DNA of 64,000 nt from Natronoglycomyces albus (GTDB lineage: Bacteria; Actinomycetota; Actinomycetes; Mycobacteriales; Micromonosporaceae). The number at the start of each line of letters is the position of its first letter. Positions within the stretch are counted from its first letter, which is position 1. The notes under the pieces were generated by a model. That model had not been told where the DNA came from. It did no database searches and saw only the letters and a list, made by a program, of their open reading frames with translations. The stretch covers positions 3,038,001 through 3,102,000 of the forward strand of contig NZ_CP070496.1 of NCBI RefSeq assembly GCF_016925535.1. Reading direction: 5' to 3'. The translations under genes and the position numbers were made by a program. This document shows positions 9,303-17,478 of this stretch, piece by piece.

Positions 9303-11069
9303 TTAGCCCTCTTCGGCCCAGCCCCACTCGGCGATGTTGTAAACACCGCGCTGCTGCGAGGCCCAGTTGTCGCGAACATTGACCAGGTCCTCGCTGATGA
9401 GGATCAGGGCCGGGGACGCGGCGATCGGCAGGACGTAGGCGCCCTCCTCGACCAGGATCTTGCCGGCTTCGTTGGCGTATCCGGCAGCTTCGTCGACGTC
9501 GGTGGTCGACAGAACCTGCGCGGCCAGCTCGTCGAAGTCATCGTTGGCCCAGCCACCGAAGTTCGAACCAGATCCACCGCTGAACAGCTGGGTGGGGCCG
9601 GTGGCGAAGGTCGGAGAACCGATCCACTGGAAGCTAACCACGTCGAACTGCTGCTCCATGAGCACCTCGGTGAGCTCACCGTCAGCAAAGCTGGACAGGC
9701 TCACGTCGATACCGATTTCGCTCAGGTAGGCCTGGAACAGTTCAGCGGTGGTCTGAGCGTTGTCACCCTCGGCGGGCAGACGGTACTCAAGCTCCACGGC
9801 GTCGCCGTCCTCAGTCGTCAGCGTGTCACCTTCCCAGGTGTAGCCAGCCTCTTCCAGGATCGCGCGAGCGGCCTCAACGTCACCGGTGCCCTGCGTGGAA
9901 CCCTCGTACAGGTCCACGAAGTAGTCCGGGTCGTCGTTACGGAAGAAGTGGTTCAAGGCGCGCTCGGCGTCTTCTTGGGTCAGACGCGTCGTGCGGTTGA
10001 GGATTTCCTCGATGTCAACGGCGGTCAGTACGGCCTTGCGCAGTTCCACATCGCTGAGGAAACGGCTCTCGGTGTTGAGGTCGAAGTGGCTCCAACCAGG
10101 TCCGGCCGCGACGTTGTAGCGGATGCCGTCAACGCCGTCCAGGGTCGAGATGTCGTCGGGGTCGAAACGGCCCGGCGTGGCGCCGTGGATCGTGCCCTGA
10201 CGCAGTTCGGTGATGATCGCCGAGGTGTCGGAGAACACTTCCATGCGGATGTTCGACAGCGTCGGCTGAACGTCGCCGGCGTATTCTTCGTTGATCTCGT
10301 AGGAGACGTAGTCGCCCATGTCGGCGTCAACGATCTTGTACGGACCAGCGGTGTACTCCGGAACAGTGTTCACGAAGTTGACCAGCGACTCACCCATGAC
10401 CTCAGGGTCGGTCTTCCAGTCTTCGAAGCCGTATTCCTCGGCCAGGTGGGCCGGGTTGGTCAGCACCGTGGCGACCATCCACTCGGGCGTCTGGTAGCCC
10501 TCGTTGTAGGAGATGACAATGGTGTTGTCTTCTTCACCTTCGGTGATGTCCTCTACGTGCGGGCCCCAGCCCAACGAGCGCGGCTCACACTGCTCGTCAC
10601 AGAAGTCTTCGTTGCCCGACCAGGCATACCAGTTGTAGATGAAGTCATCGAGCCCGATCGGCGTACCGTCGCCCCAGGTTCCCTCAGGGTTGAGGTGGTA
10701 CTGGACCTGCATCGGGTCTTCGTTGATGAGTTCCGGCTCTTGGGTGAGGATGTGGGTGTTGTAGTGGAAGTCGGCATTCTGGTCGAAATAGCCGATCCGC
10801 GGAGCCACCGGCTCCAGGACGTCACCGGCGGACTGGCCGTAGGCACCGTGTACCTCGGACCATGAGGCCCAGCCACTGTCCAGACCCCACACCAGCTCCT
10901 CGCCGTCGAATGCTTCGCCGGAGTTGCAGGTGGTCGGGTTCTCGTCACAGTCTTCGAAGCCGACTCCGGCGCTGCTGCCATTCGAGCCTGATCCACCGCA
11001 CGCTGACAACAGCAGCGCGGCGGATGCCGCGGCTGACACGCCGAGCACCGTCTTCTTCTTACGGAACAT
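9303..11069 (-). CDS. Family-5 ABC substrate-binding lipoprotein, array member 5
   Basis: Predicted peptide-binding lipoprotein of 588 residues. The ATG at 11069 follows GGAGGAAAATAC. The lipobox is LSAC (Cys24), the first Cys pair is in FEDCDENPTTCN (Cys41, Cys48), and the second is in DFCDEQC. The C-terminal signature is NVRDNWASQQRGVYNIAEWG. It is closest to member 6: both have VNFVNTVPEY.AGPYKIVDA and the same C-terminal WASQQRG. The predicted mature protein is strongly acidic. The 19-bp motif lies 190 bp upstream and a hairpin follows the gene, consistent with a single-gene transcript. Confidence 0.93.
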   Translation of the reverse strand: MFRKKKTVLGVSAAASAALLLSACGGSGSNGSSAGVGFEDCDENPTTCNSGEAFDGEELVWGLDSGWASWSEVHGAYGQSAGDVLEPVAPRIGYFDQNADFHYNTHILTQEPELINEDPMQVQYHLNPEGTWGDGTPIGLDDFIYNWYAWSGNEDFCDEQCEPRSLGWGPHVEDITEGEEDNTIVISYNEGYQTPEWMVATVLTNPAHLAEEYGFEDWKTDPEVMGESLVNFVNTVPEYTAGPYKIVDADMGDYVSYEINEEYAGDVQPTLSNIRMEVFSDTSAIITELRQGTIHGATPGRFDPDDISTLDGVDGIRYNVAAGPGWSHFDLNTESRFLSDVELRKAVLTAVDIEEILNRTTRLTQEDAERALNHFFRNDDPDYFVDLYEGSTQGTGDVEAARAILEEAGYTWEGDTLTTEDGDAVELEYRLPAEGDNAQTTAELFQAYLSEIGIDVSLSSFADGELTEVLMEQQFDVVSFQWIGSPTFATGPTQLFSGGSGSNFGGWANDDFDELAAQVLSTTDVDEAAGYANEAGKILVEEGAYVLPIAASPALILISEDLVNVRDNWASQQRGVYNIAEWGWAEEG

Positions 11070-11258
11070 GTATTTTCCTCCATTGTTGGGCCGGGCGGAT
11101 TTGCAAGGTAGCGCCGCACAATTTCGCTTGAACCCGGATATCATCCGCGCTCGTGTCACCTAGTCTCGCGACTGCGCAAGGGTATTCCCGGCCCTGTGGC
11201 CATAGCCTTACATAAACAAGTGCGTGGTGACAGTTACAGGTGGCGAACTGGTGCGTAC

Positions 11259-11277
11259 TCGTGATGCATTTGTTATG
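11259..11277 (-). promoter_or_regulatory. Shared upstream motif of the SBP array, copy 4
   Basis: Plus-strand TCGTGATGCATTTGTTATG, 190 bp upstream of the member 5 start. It overlaps an imperfect palindrome (GATGCATTTGTTATGCGTC). Confidence 0.45.
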
Positions 11278-11544
11278 CGTCACAACAAAGCAAAAAGTAG
11301 TCGGACCATATCATTGGGTTACCTGAATTTGGGTCACTTGAGCAGGGAAAATGCCGTGTCGCCGAAAAATGATGTGGTGGGCGGCATTCATTGGCGCAAT
11401 CACGAAAACTGTTCTCGATTAATCAGTCAAGTGTGTCGGGCGCCACACATAGCGCAAGCGCCTGACCACCACAACTAGGCGCACTCACATCGGTAGCACG
11501 AATCAATCGGCGACAATCAGCAACCGCCAATATGAAAACTCTAC

Positions 11545-11584
11545 GTTGGTGTTTCTCGCAGCCCTAGCCGCGAGAAACACCAAC
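11545..11584 (-). terminator. Hairpin downstream of array member 6
   Basis: A stem of 14-15 bp (GTTGGTGTTTCTCG with CGAGAAACACCAAC) about 80 bases beyond the stop of member 6. Confidence 0.65.
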
Positions 11585-11662
11585 CGCTTCTTAACCTATT
11601 CAGCCTACGACGGCATTGGCTTTTGTCGCGCACGTTGAACAATGCGGGCGACTGGCGAGGTA

Positions 11663-13423
11663 TCAAGCACTTCCCTCGTCAAGCCAACCCCATTCCTCAA
11701 TGTTGTATAGGCCTCTTTGCTGAGAAGCCCAGTTATCGCGCACGTTGACCAAGTCCTCGTGAACCATGACCAAGACCGGGTTATCGGTGATGGGAAGGAC
11801 GTAGGCCTCTTCGACCACCGCTTCCACCGCCGCGTTCGCCCGGGCGGCCGCCTCGTCCATGTCAGTCGTTTGCAGGACTGACTGAACCAGCTCATCGATG
11901 TTCTCGTTCTCCAAGTTGCCGAAGTTCGAGTTCGAGGTCGAATGCCAAAACTGGCTCGGGGCAGAGGCAAAGGTCGGTGAAGAGATCCACTGGAAGCCAA
12001 TGACGTCGAATTGCGCCCCCATCAAGACCTCCGTGAGGTCACTGGGCTCATACGTCACCAAGGTCACCTCGATCCCAATTTCGCCCAGGACGCTTTGGAA
12101 CAGCTCTGCCTGCACTTGAGAGTTAATGCCCTCAGTGGGAAGCCGGTATTCCAACGTCACCTGCTCGCCATCGGGGGTAAAGAGCTTGCCTTGCTCCCAG
12201 TAATAGTCGGCGTCTTCCAAAATCTCCGAAGCGAAGAAGACATCCCCCGAGCCCTGCCCAGTTGAGGTCACATAGTCGACGTAGTAGTCGGTTCGGGTCG
12301 GGAAGATGTGGTTGCCGCGAACCTCCACCTGGTCATGGCTGAGACGAACCGTGCGGTCGAGGACCTGCTCGATGTCGAACGCGACGAGTACGGCCCGGCG
12401 CAACTGCTTGTCTTGCAGGAACTGGTTGTTCATATTCAGGTCAATGTGGCTCCAGCCGGGCCCGGGGGCCACGTTGTAACGGAAGCCAGAGCTACTGCGA
12501 AGAGCCGAAATATCGTCGGGGTCGTGGCGACCCGGCGTCGCCCCGTGGACGGTCCCCTGCCGCATCTCAGTGATGATGGCGGAGGTGTCCGCGAAGTACT
12601 CCATCCGGATATTGGACAGCACCGGTTGCGTGTCGCCCAGATAGTCCTGGTTGATTTCGAACCGGACGTAGTCACCCATTTCCGCGTCAACGATCTTGTA
12701 GGGACCGGCCGAGTACTCGGGCACGGTGTTCACGAAGTTGACCAGCGACTCGCCCATGACCGTCGGGTCGGTCTTCCAGTCCTCGAAACCGTACTGCTCG
12801 GCCAAGTGAGCCGGATTGGTTAGCACGGCGGCGAACTTCCACTCCGGAGTGAGGTAACCATCGACATACCTAACGACGATCGTGCCCTCATCAGTCTCAG
12901 AGATCTGCTCAACATTGGGACCCCACGCCCCAGAACGCGGCGAGCACAGGTCCTGATCGCACATATCGGGGTCGCCAGACCACGCATACCAGTTGTAGAT
13001 GAAGTCGTCGAGCCCAATGGGGTTGCCATCGCCCCAGTTCGCGCCCTCCTTCAGGAAGTATTCGACCTCCATCGGATCCTCGTTGATCAGCTCAGGTTCC
13101 TTTTCAAAGAGAGCCGAGTTGAGAACCCATTCGCCATCGGGATGGAACGTACCGGTGCGGGGGAAGACTGGCGAAATCACGTCTCCAGCTGCCGCACCGA
13201 AGGACGAATGCACCTCTGACCAGCTATTCCAGCTGGCATCTAGAGCCCACACCACTTCCTCTCCGTCGCGACGGGGGCCGGAGTTGCATTCGGCCGGGAA
13301 ATCCTGACAATCATCGAAGCCCTGGCTGCGATTGTCATCTCCCGAGCCGCCACAGGCGGTCAGCATCAGCGCCGTTGATGCCGCAATCACCACGCCCGTA
13401 GCAAAATTCTTTTTAACGAACAT
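11663..13423 (-). CDS. Family-5 ABC substrate-binding lipoprotein, array member 6
   Basis: Predicted peptide-binding lipoprotein of 586 residues. The ATG at 13423 has GAGGAG upstream. The lipobox is LTAC (Cys24), the first Cys pair is in FDDCQDFPAECN (Cys39, Cys46), and the second is in DMCDQDLC. The C-terminal signature is NVRDNWASQQRGLYNIEEWG. It is a close paralogue of member 5, sharing long identical protein blocks such as PGRHDPDDIS versus PGRFDPDDIS. No 19-bp motif was found in its 548-base upstream gap. The ligand is unknown. Confidence 0.93.
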   Translation of the reverse strand: MFVKKNFATGVVIAASTALMLTACGGSGDDNRSQGFDDCQDFPAECNSGPRRDGEEVVWALDASWNSWSEVHSSFGAAAGDVISPVFPRTGTFHPDGEWVLNSALFEKEPELINEDPMEVEYFLKEGANWGDGNPIGLDDFIYNWYAWSGDPDMCDQDLCSPRSGAWGPNVEQISETDEGTIVVRYVDGYLTPEWKFAAVLTNPAHLAEQYGFEDWKTDPTVMGESLVNFVNTVPEYSAGPYKIVDAEMGDYVRFEINQDYLGDTQPVLSNIRMEYFADTSAIITEMRQGTVHGATPGRHDPDDISALRSSSGFRYNVAPGPGWSHIDLNMNNQFLQDKQLRRAVLVAFDIEQVLDRTVRLSHDQVEVRGNHIFPTRTDYYVDYVTSTGQGSGDVFFASEILEDADYYWEQGKLFTPDGEQVTLEYRLPTEGINSQVQAELFQSVLGEIGIEVTLVTYEPSDLTEVLMGAQFDVIGFQWISSPTFASAPSQFWHSTSNSNFGNLENENIDELVQSVLQTTDMDEAAARANAAVEAVVEEAYVLPITDNPVLVMVHEDLVNVRDNWASQQRGLYNIEEWGWLDEGSA

Positions 13424-13971
13424 CTGTTTCTCCTCATATGCGGAGCTAGCTGGCGCAAGCGCGCCGTAGCGCCCGTCGAAGACGGGGGTATGTCACCGGG
13501 GTCGGTCTAGCTCCACCGATAAGCCTGCCACCCAACGCGTCGGTAGCGCACGTTTGAACCGGCTCTGGTACTCCGTTGTAATACAGATGTGACCTGCGAA
13601 AATGTTCTCAATTCCGGGCAATTGAGCCATTGGAGAGTTATTCGACCATCCCAGTGCATAGCCATATCCGCCATTCGGTTGAGGAGACACTAGCCGATCG
13701 ACTAATAAGGTCGACTGCCCAAAAAAACGCTTTCGCCAGCCCTGTGATACCGAGGCGCAACCGTCGGTAGGCAAAACCGCGGATACATCGGCACGATGGC
13801 CCCAGATACTGGCTCACGCCCGGAGCAAAACCCACCCGAACCTAGATAAACCAAGGGCCCGAACACGTGGTGTTCGGGCCCTTGGGGCCGGCTTGAGCCG
13901 ACAGGCCAGCGAGCGATATCAAGTGACCGTCCAAGCAAAATTGCCCACAGCGGCACTCAAGGGGAGCGGAC
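13424..13971. other. Intergenic region between array members 6 and 7
   Basis: This 548-base gap holds the upstream region of member 6 and the terminator hairpin of member 7 (13851-13885). It lacks the 19-bp motif found before five other members, and I see no supported gene. Confidence 0.55.
13851..13885 (-). terminator. Hairpin downstream of array member 7
   Basis: A 16-bp perfect stem (13851-13866 with 13870-13885) and a three-base loop, about 90 bases past the stop of member 7. Confidence 0.65.
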
Positions 13972-15720
13972 CTATTGAGCCGCCAAGCCCCACTCGGCCA
14001 TGTTGTACATCGCCCGGCTCTGGGTGGCCCAGTTGTCGCGGACATTGACCAGTTCGTCATTGGCCATGATGATCACCGGCGTGTCGGTTATCGGCAGCAC
14101 GTAGTGATTCGTCACCGCCTGTTCCAGCGCGGCGTTAGCCAGCTGGGCCGCCTGGTCCATATCGGTGGTCTCCATGACCTCCTCAGCCAACGAGTCGAGC
14201 ACCTCATCGTCGAGACCGCCATAGTTCGAACCAGACTGTGAATGCCAGTACTGGTGGGCGTTTTGCGCAAACGTCGGCGACCCAGTCCATCCGAAGTAGA
14301 CCATGTCATAGTTCTGGCCCGACAGAACGTCACCAAGTTCACCGGTGGCGATCTGGTTGAGCTGGATGTTGATACCCAGGTCGCCCAGCTGCTGTTGGAG
14401 CAGTTCGCCGTAGGTCACGTTGATCGAGTTGTCGCCCCCAAAGCGGAATTCCAGCTCGACGGGTTCTCCATCGGGAGACAAGAGCGCGTCGTTGTTGTCG
14501 AACGAATAGCCCGCTTCTTCCAGAATGGACCGAGCGGCCTCGAGGTCACCGGTGCCCTGTGCGGTGTCAGACAGGTAGTCCTCGAAATAGTCGTTGTCGT
14601 TACGGAAGATGTGGCTAAGCTTGCGCTCCAAATCCTCCATGACCAAACGGTGTCCACGGTCAAGCATCGCCTCGACATCGATGGCGGTAAAGATGGCTTC
14701 CCGCAGCGCGTCGTCCGACAGGAACTCGTTGTTCATGTTCATGTCGATGTGATTCCAGGCCGGACCGGCCGAGACACGATAGTTGATGCCTTGAGTTCCC
14801 TGGAGCTGTTCCAACATGTCCGGGTCGACCGCCGAGGGCGAAGCGCCGTCAATGGAGCCGTTGCGCAGCTCGGTGATGATCGACTCGACCGACTCGATGC
14901 GCTGGAGCGTGATCTTGTCCAAAGTCGGCTGGATCGAACCGGCCCACTCCTGGTTGGGTTCCAAGATCACGTAGTCCGACACGGCGGCGTCAGTGATTTT
15001 GTACGGCCCTGCGGTCCAGGTCGGCACCGTCGAGACGAAGTGATTGACCGACTCTTCCATGGCAGAAGCGTCGTTCTGCCAGTCAAAGCCTTCCGCTTCA
15101 GCGATGTGGGCCGGGTGGGAAAGGACTTCCTGCATCATCCACTCTGGCGTCAGGAAGCCGTCGCGGTAGGTGACGATAATGGTCTGTTCGTTGTCACCTT
15201 CATCGATGGAATCGACGTTGGCTCCATACGAAGTCGCGGGCGGGACGCAGCCTTCACACAGGTCTTGGTCACCGGAGCGGGCATACCAGTTCCAAATGAA
15301 GTCGTCGACGTTCACGTTCGTGCCATCGCCCCATGTGGCCTCGGGGTTGAGGGTGTACTCGACCTGTAGCGGGTCATCCGAGAGCATCTGCGGCTCCTCG
15401 GCCAACAGGCCGTCGTTGTAGACGAAATCGCCTGCTTGGTTGAATTCGCCAACACTGGGCAGGGTCGCCAAGATCGCCTGGCGGGTGTAGACGCTGGAGC
15501 TTTCCGTACTGACCAAGCTCCATCCTTCCCAGCCCGAGTCGATGGCCCAGTTGATCTCGCCGCCGTCGCGGCGCTCGCCCTCGTTACAGGTGACCGGGTT
15601 GTCTTCGCAGTCTTCGAATCCGGCCCCGGCGGGGGTGGCGCTTCCGCCGCCGCAGGCGGTGAGGACTAGGGCCAGCGACGTGGCTGACACCAGTCCAAAT
15701 ACTGATTTCTTCATCAACAT
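13972..15720 (-). CDS. Family-5 ABC substrate-binding lipoprotein, array member 7
   Basis: Predicted peptide-binding lipoprotein of 582 residues. The first ATG (15720) lies four to five bases after GGAGGAG. A second ATG at 15714 is equally possible, giving 580 residues. The lipobox is LTAC (Cys23), the first Cys pair is in FEDCEDNPVTCN (Cys38, Cys45), and the second is compressed to LCEGC. The C-terminal signature is NVRDNWATQSRAMYNMAEWG, closest to member 3. As the first gene of the array in transcriptional order it has a long 650-base upstream region with one copy of the 19-bp motif 281 bp from the start. Confidence 0.92.
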   Translation of the reverse strand: MLMKKSVFGLVSATSLALVLTACGGGSATPAGAGFEDCEDNPVTCNEGERRDGGEINWAIDSGWEGWSLVSTESSSVYTRQAILATLPSVGEFNQAGDFVYNDGLLAEEPQMLSDDPLQVEYTLNPEATWGDGTNVNVDDFIWNWYARSGDQDLCEGCVPPATSYGANVDSIDEGDNEQTIIVTYRDGFLTPEWMMQEVLSHPAHIAEAEGFDWQNDASAMEESVNHFVSTVPTWTAGPYKITDAAVSDYVILEPNQEWAGSIQPTLDKITLQRIESVESIITELRNGSIDGASPSAVDPDMLEQLQGTQGINYRVSAGPAWNHIDMNMNNEFLSDDALREAIFTAIDVEAMLDRGHRLVMEDLERKLSHIFRNDNDYFEDYLSDTAQGTGDLEAARSILEEAGYSFDNNDALLSPDGEPVELEFRFGGDNSINVTYGELLQQQLGDLGINIQLNQIATGELGDVLSGQNYDMVYFGWTGSPTFAQNAHQYWHSQSGSNYGGLDDEVLDSLAEEVMETTDMDQAAQLANAALEQAVTNHYVLPITDTPVIIMANDELVNVRDNWATQSRAMYNMAEWGLAAQ

Positions 15721-16000
15721 CTCTCTCCTCCGAAAGTGAGCCGGGAGGCGAACGAGTCGACACGACGTTCTCGCGAGCCAATGCCCGCGCCAAACCTGGT
15801 CGCATCATTGAGACCAAGGCGAGGCTGGGCCATATGACACAGGACCATGACCGCACCCGGCCAGGTCATGGCCACGGATGGGGCATCGGGGTCCGGAGTG
15901 GGTGTCGGTCGACCGTTGGAGGTCGCCTTCCGGCGGTGTTGCGACCACCCTGACACATAAGTTGAGAACCCAGCCGCAACAATGTGGTTTCGTGGCAGCC

Positions 16001-16019
16001 TCGTGACAAAGATGTTATG
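16001..16019 (-). promoter_or_regulatory. Shared upstream motif of the SBP array, copy 5
   Basis: Plus-strand TCGTGACAAAGATGTTATG, 281 bp upstream of the member 7 start. It is the most distant of the five copies. Confidence 0.4.
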
Positions 16020-16153
16020 CGGCCTGTGAACTAGCCCTCATTCGAAAATTCCGCAATGGACACTTCGCTCTCTGCACTGAGATTCTGGAGCTCTATTGCC
16101 ATTGCCACCTCAATTCACCTCACATTTGCTCTTCTCTCCACTGTCCTCAGTAT

Positions 16154-16291
16154 TCACATAGTGCAGGTTCTGCACGTGCCTGACGGGTGGATGAATATGA
16201 CCTGCGTGGTGAGCTCGTCATCGGCCACCACGGGCGCAATCCCGTTGAACCAACCGATGAGAGGGCCAAGCTGACGTACCAGCCTTCTCAT
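16154..16291 (-). pseudogene. Doubtful 45-codon frame, possible truncated gene
   Basis: The frame has G+C-rich third codon positions, as real genes here do, and ends IFIHPSGTCRTCTM. The HP-x-G-x-C-x2-C pattern recalls the zinc-binding centre of bacterial deaminase-fold toxins, but a stop follows at once and no ribosome site precedes the ATG. It could be a remnant or a chance frame. I do not assign a function. Confidence 0.18.
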
Positions 16292-16379
16292 CGGGTATTC
16301 CAGTGGCCTAACAGAAGCTAAACGGTAGTAGAGGATTGATCTCTCAACCGGCACACCCAACCTGAAGGAGCAGTTGAGT

Positions 16380-17168
16380 ATGGCGAGTATTGGAATCATA
16401 GGAGTCGGCGAAATCGGGCGAGCCCTGGTCACTGGACTACAAGACACCAACTCCCCGCCCCATGTATGGCTTTCGCCTCGGAATGCGCCAACGGCCTCAG
16501 CGTTGTCAGCGCAATTCGAGGCGGTGCGGGTGTGCGCTGATAATCAGGAAGTGGTCGACCATTCCCAGATCGTCGTGATATCGGTGCGTCCATCGGACCA
16601 AGACGCAGCTCTAGACGGTCTGCGGATAAGTCGCGAGAAGACAGTAATCAATGTGATGGCCGGAGTATTCAACGACGACCTGCGTCGGAGGCTGTCCACC
16701 GAAGCGGCAATCGTGCGAGCCATACCGCTCCCGGCGGTGAGCCAATGCCAGGCCATCACCGTAGTTAGCCCATCGCATCCGCAGGTGAACGAGCTCTTCG
16801 ATCAACTGGGAGGTTCGTTGCCGGTCGCAAGTGAAGACGAACTCAATGTCTTCTCCGCGTTGACGGCAACTTTGAGCACTCAATACCGATACTTGACGAC
16901 CACTGCCGCATGGGCTGTCAGTCAAGGACTCTCAACTGAGGCAGCGGATCGTTACGTTCGCGGCCTCTTCCAGGGCATCGGCCGGGCGCTGGAGGACCGT
17001 AGTCACACCTTGGATGAACTCGCGGCTAGACATGAGACCCCGAACGGAATCAATCACCGAATCCGCACCACATGGTTTGACGAGGCCAATGTTGGCGCGT
17101 TGACCAGCGCTCTTGACGAACTACTGGCCTCCCTCTCCCCACCCAAACGAGGAACGACTTGCGACTAG
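16380..17168 (+). CDS. Pyrroline-5-carboxylate reductase-like NAD(P)-dependent oxidoreductase
   Basis: A cytoplasmic oxidoreductase of the ProC fold, 262 residues. The N-terminal Rossmann motif GIIGVGEIGRAL is clear, with a C-terminal helical dimerisation region. The ATG at 16380 lies nine bases after AAGGAG; an in-frame TTG at 16374 is too close to that site. True ProC enzymes carry an SGSGPAY motif and a TPGGT loop in the second domain. Here the matching parts read TATLSTQYRYL and ETPNGINHR, so reduction of pyrroline-5-carboxylate is doubtful and another substrate is likely. A short hairpin follows at 17194-17217. It stands alone between the SBP array and the kinase-like gene. Confidence 0.8.
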   Translation: MASIGIIGVGEIGRALVTGLQDTNSPPHVWLSPRNAPTASALSAQFEAVRVCADNQEVVDHSQIVVISVRPSDQDAALDGLRISREKTVINVMAGVFNDDLRRRLSTEAAIVRAIPLPAVSQCQAITVVSPSHPQVNELFDQLGGSLPVASEDELNVFSALTATLSTQYRYLTTTAAWAVSQGLSTEAADRYVRGLFQGIGRALEDRSHTLDELAARHETPNGINHRIRTTWFDEANVGALTSALDELLASLSPPKRGTTCD

Positions 17169-17478
17169 TGGGGGGTGATTACTGCCCCGGTACCCGAGGA
17201 TCAAGCCGGGTCCTCGGACTTGGACCGCAATCGCAAAATAAAGCAGGTGAGCGCCTCGGCAGAAGCATGTAACGGTTCTATGTACCCAGCTGGGGAATGC
17301 CTCGCGACTGACATGTCTTGCAGGTGAAAACCATGCTCACAGCTGAATCATGTAGCAGCTCCGGTGTGAGGCGGGACGGGATCAGAACTATCACCTCATG
17401 TGAGAGGCTGGCCAAAGCTCCTGTCACGGTGTCTCCTACGCGGTCGCACGAGGGGCGGGTGCCAGCCTGGAGGTAACG
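17169..17478. other. Intergenic region before the kinase-like gene
   Basis: This 310-base gap has a weak terminator-like hairpin (CCGAGGA / TCCTCGG, 17194-17217) after the reductase-like gene and presumably the promoter of the kinase-like gene. Nothing else is recognised. Confidence 0.5.

Larger units (their letters stand above)
11070..11662. other. Intergenic region between array members 5 and 6
   Basis: This 593-base gap contains the upstream region of member 5, with the 19-bp motif at 11259-11277 and an A+T-rich stretch around 11280-11430. The terminator hairpin of member 6 is at 11545-11584. No gene is supported. Confidence 0.6.
15721..16379. other. Divergent intergenic region between array member 7 and the reductase-like gene
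   Basis: This 659-base gap holds the upstream region of member 7 with the 19-bp motif at 16001-16019, a locally A+T-rich stretch (about 16020-16150), and a doubtful minus-strand reading frame at 16154-16291. Promoters for both flanking genes must lie here. Confidence 0.55.

Noticed and set aside
16056-16274. Plus-strand 72-codon frame with a hydrophobic stretch before the reductase-like gene
   Set aside because: No ribosome site; it lies in an A+T-rich promoter region where a chance hydrophobic frame is expected.
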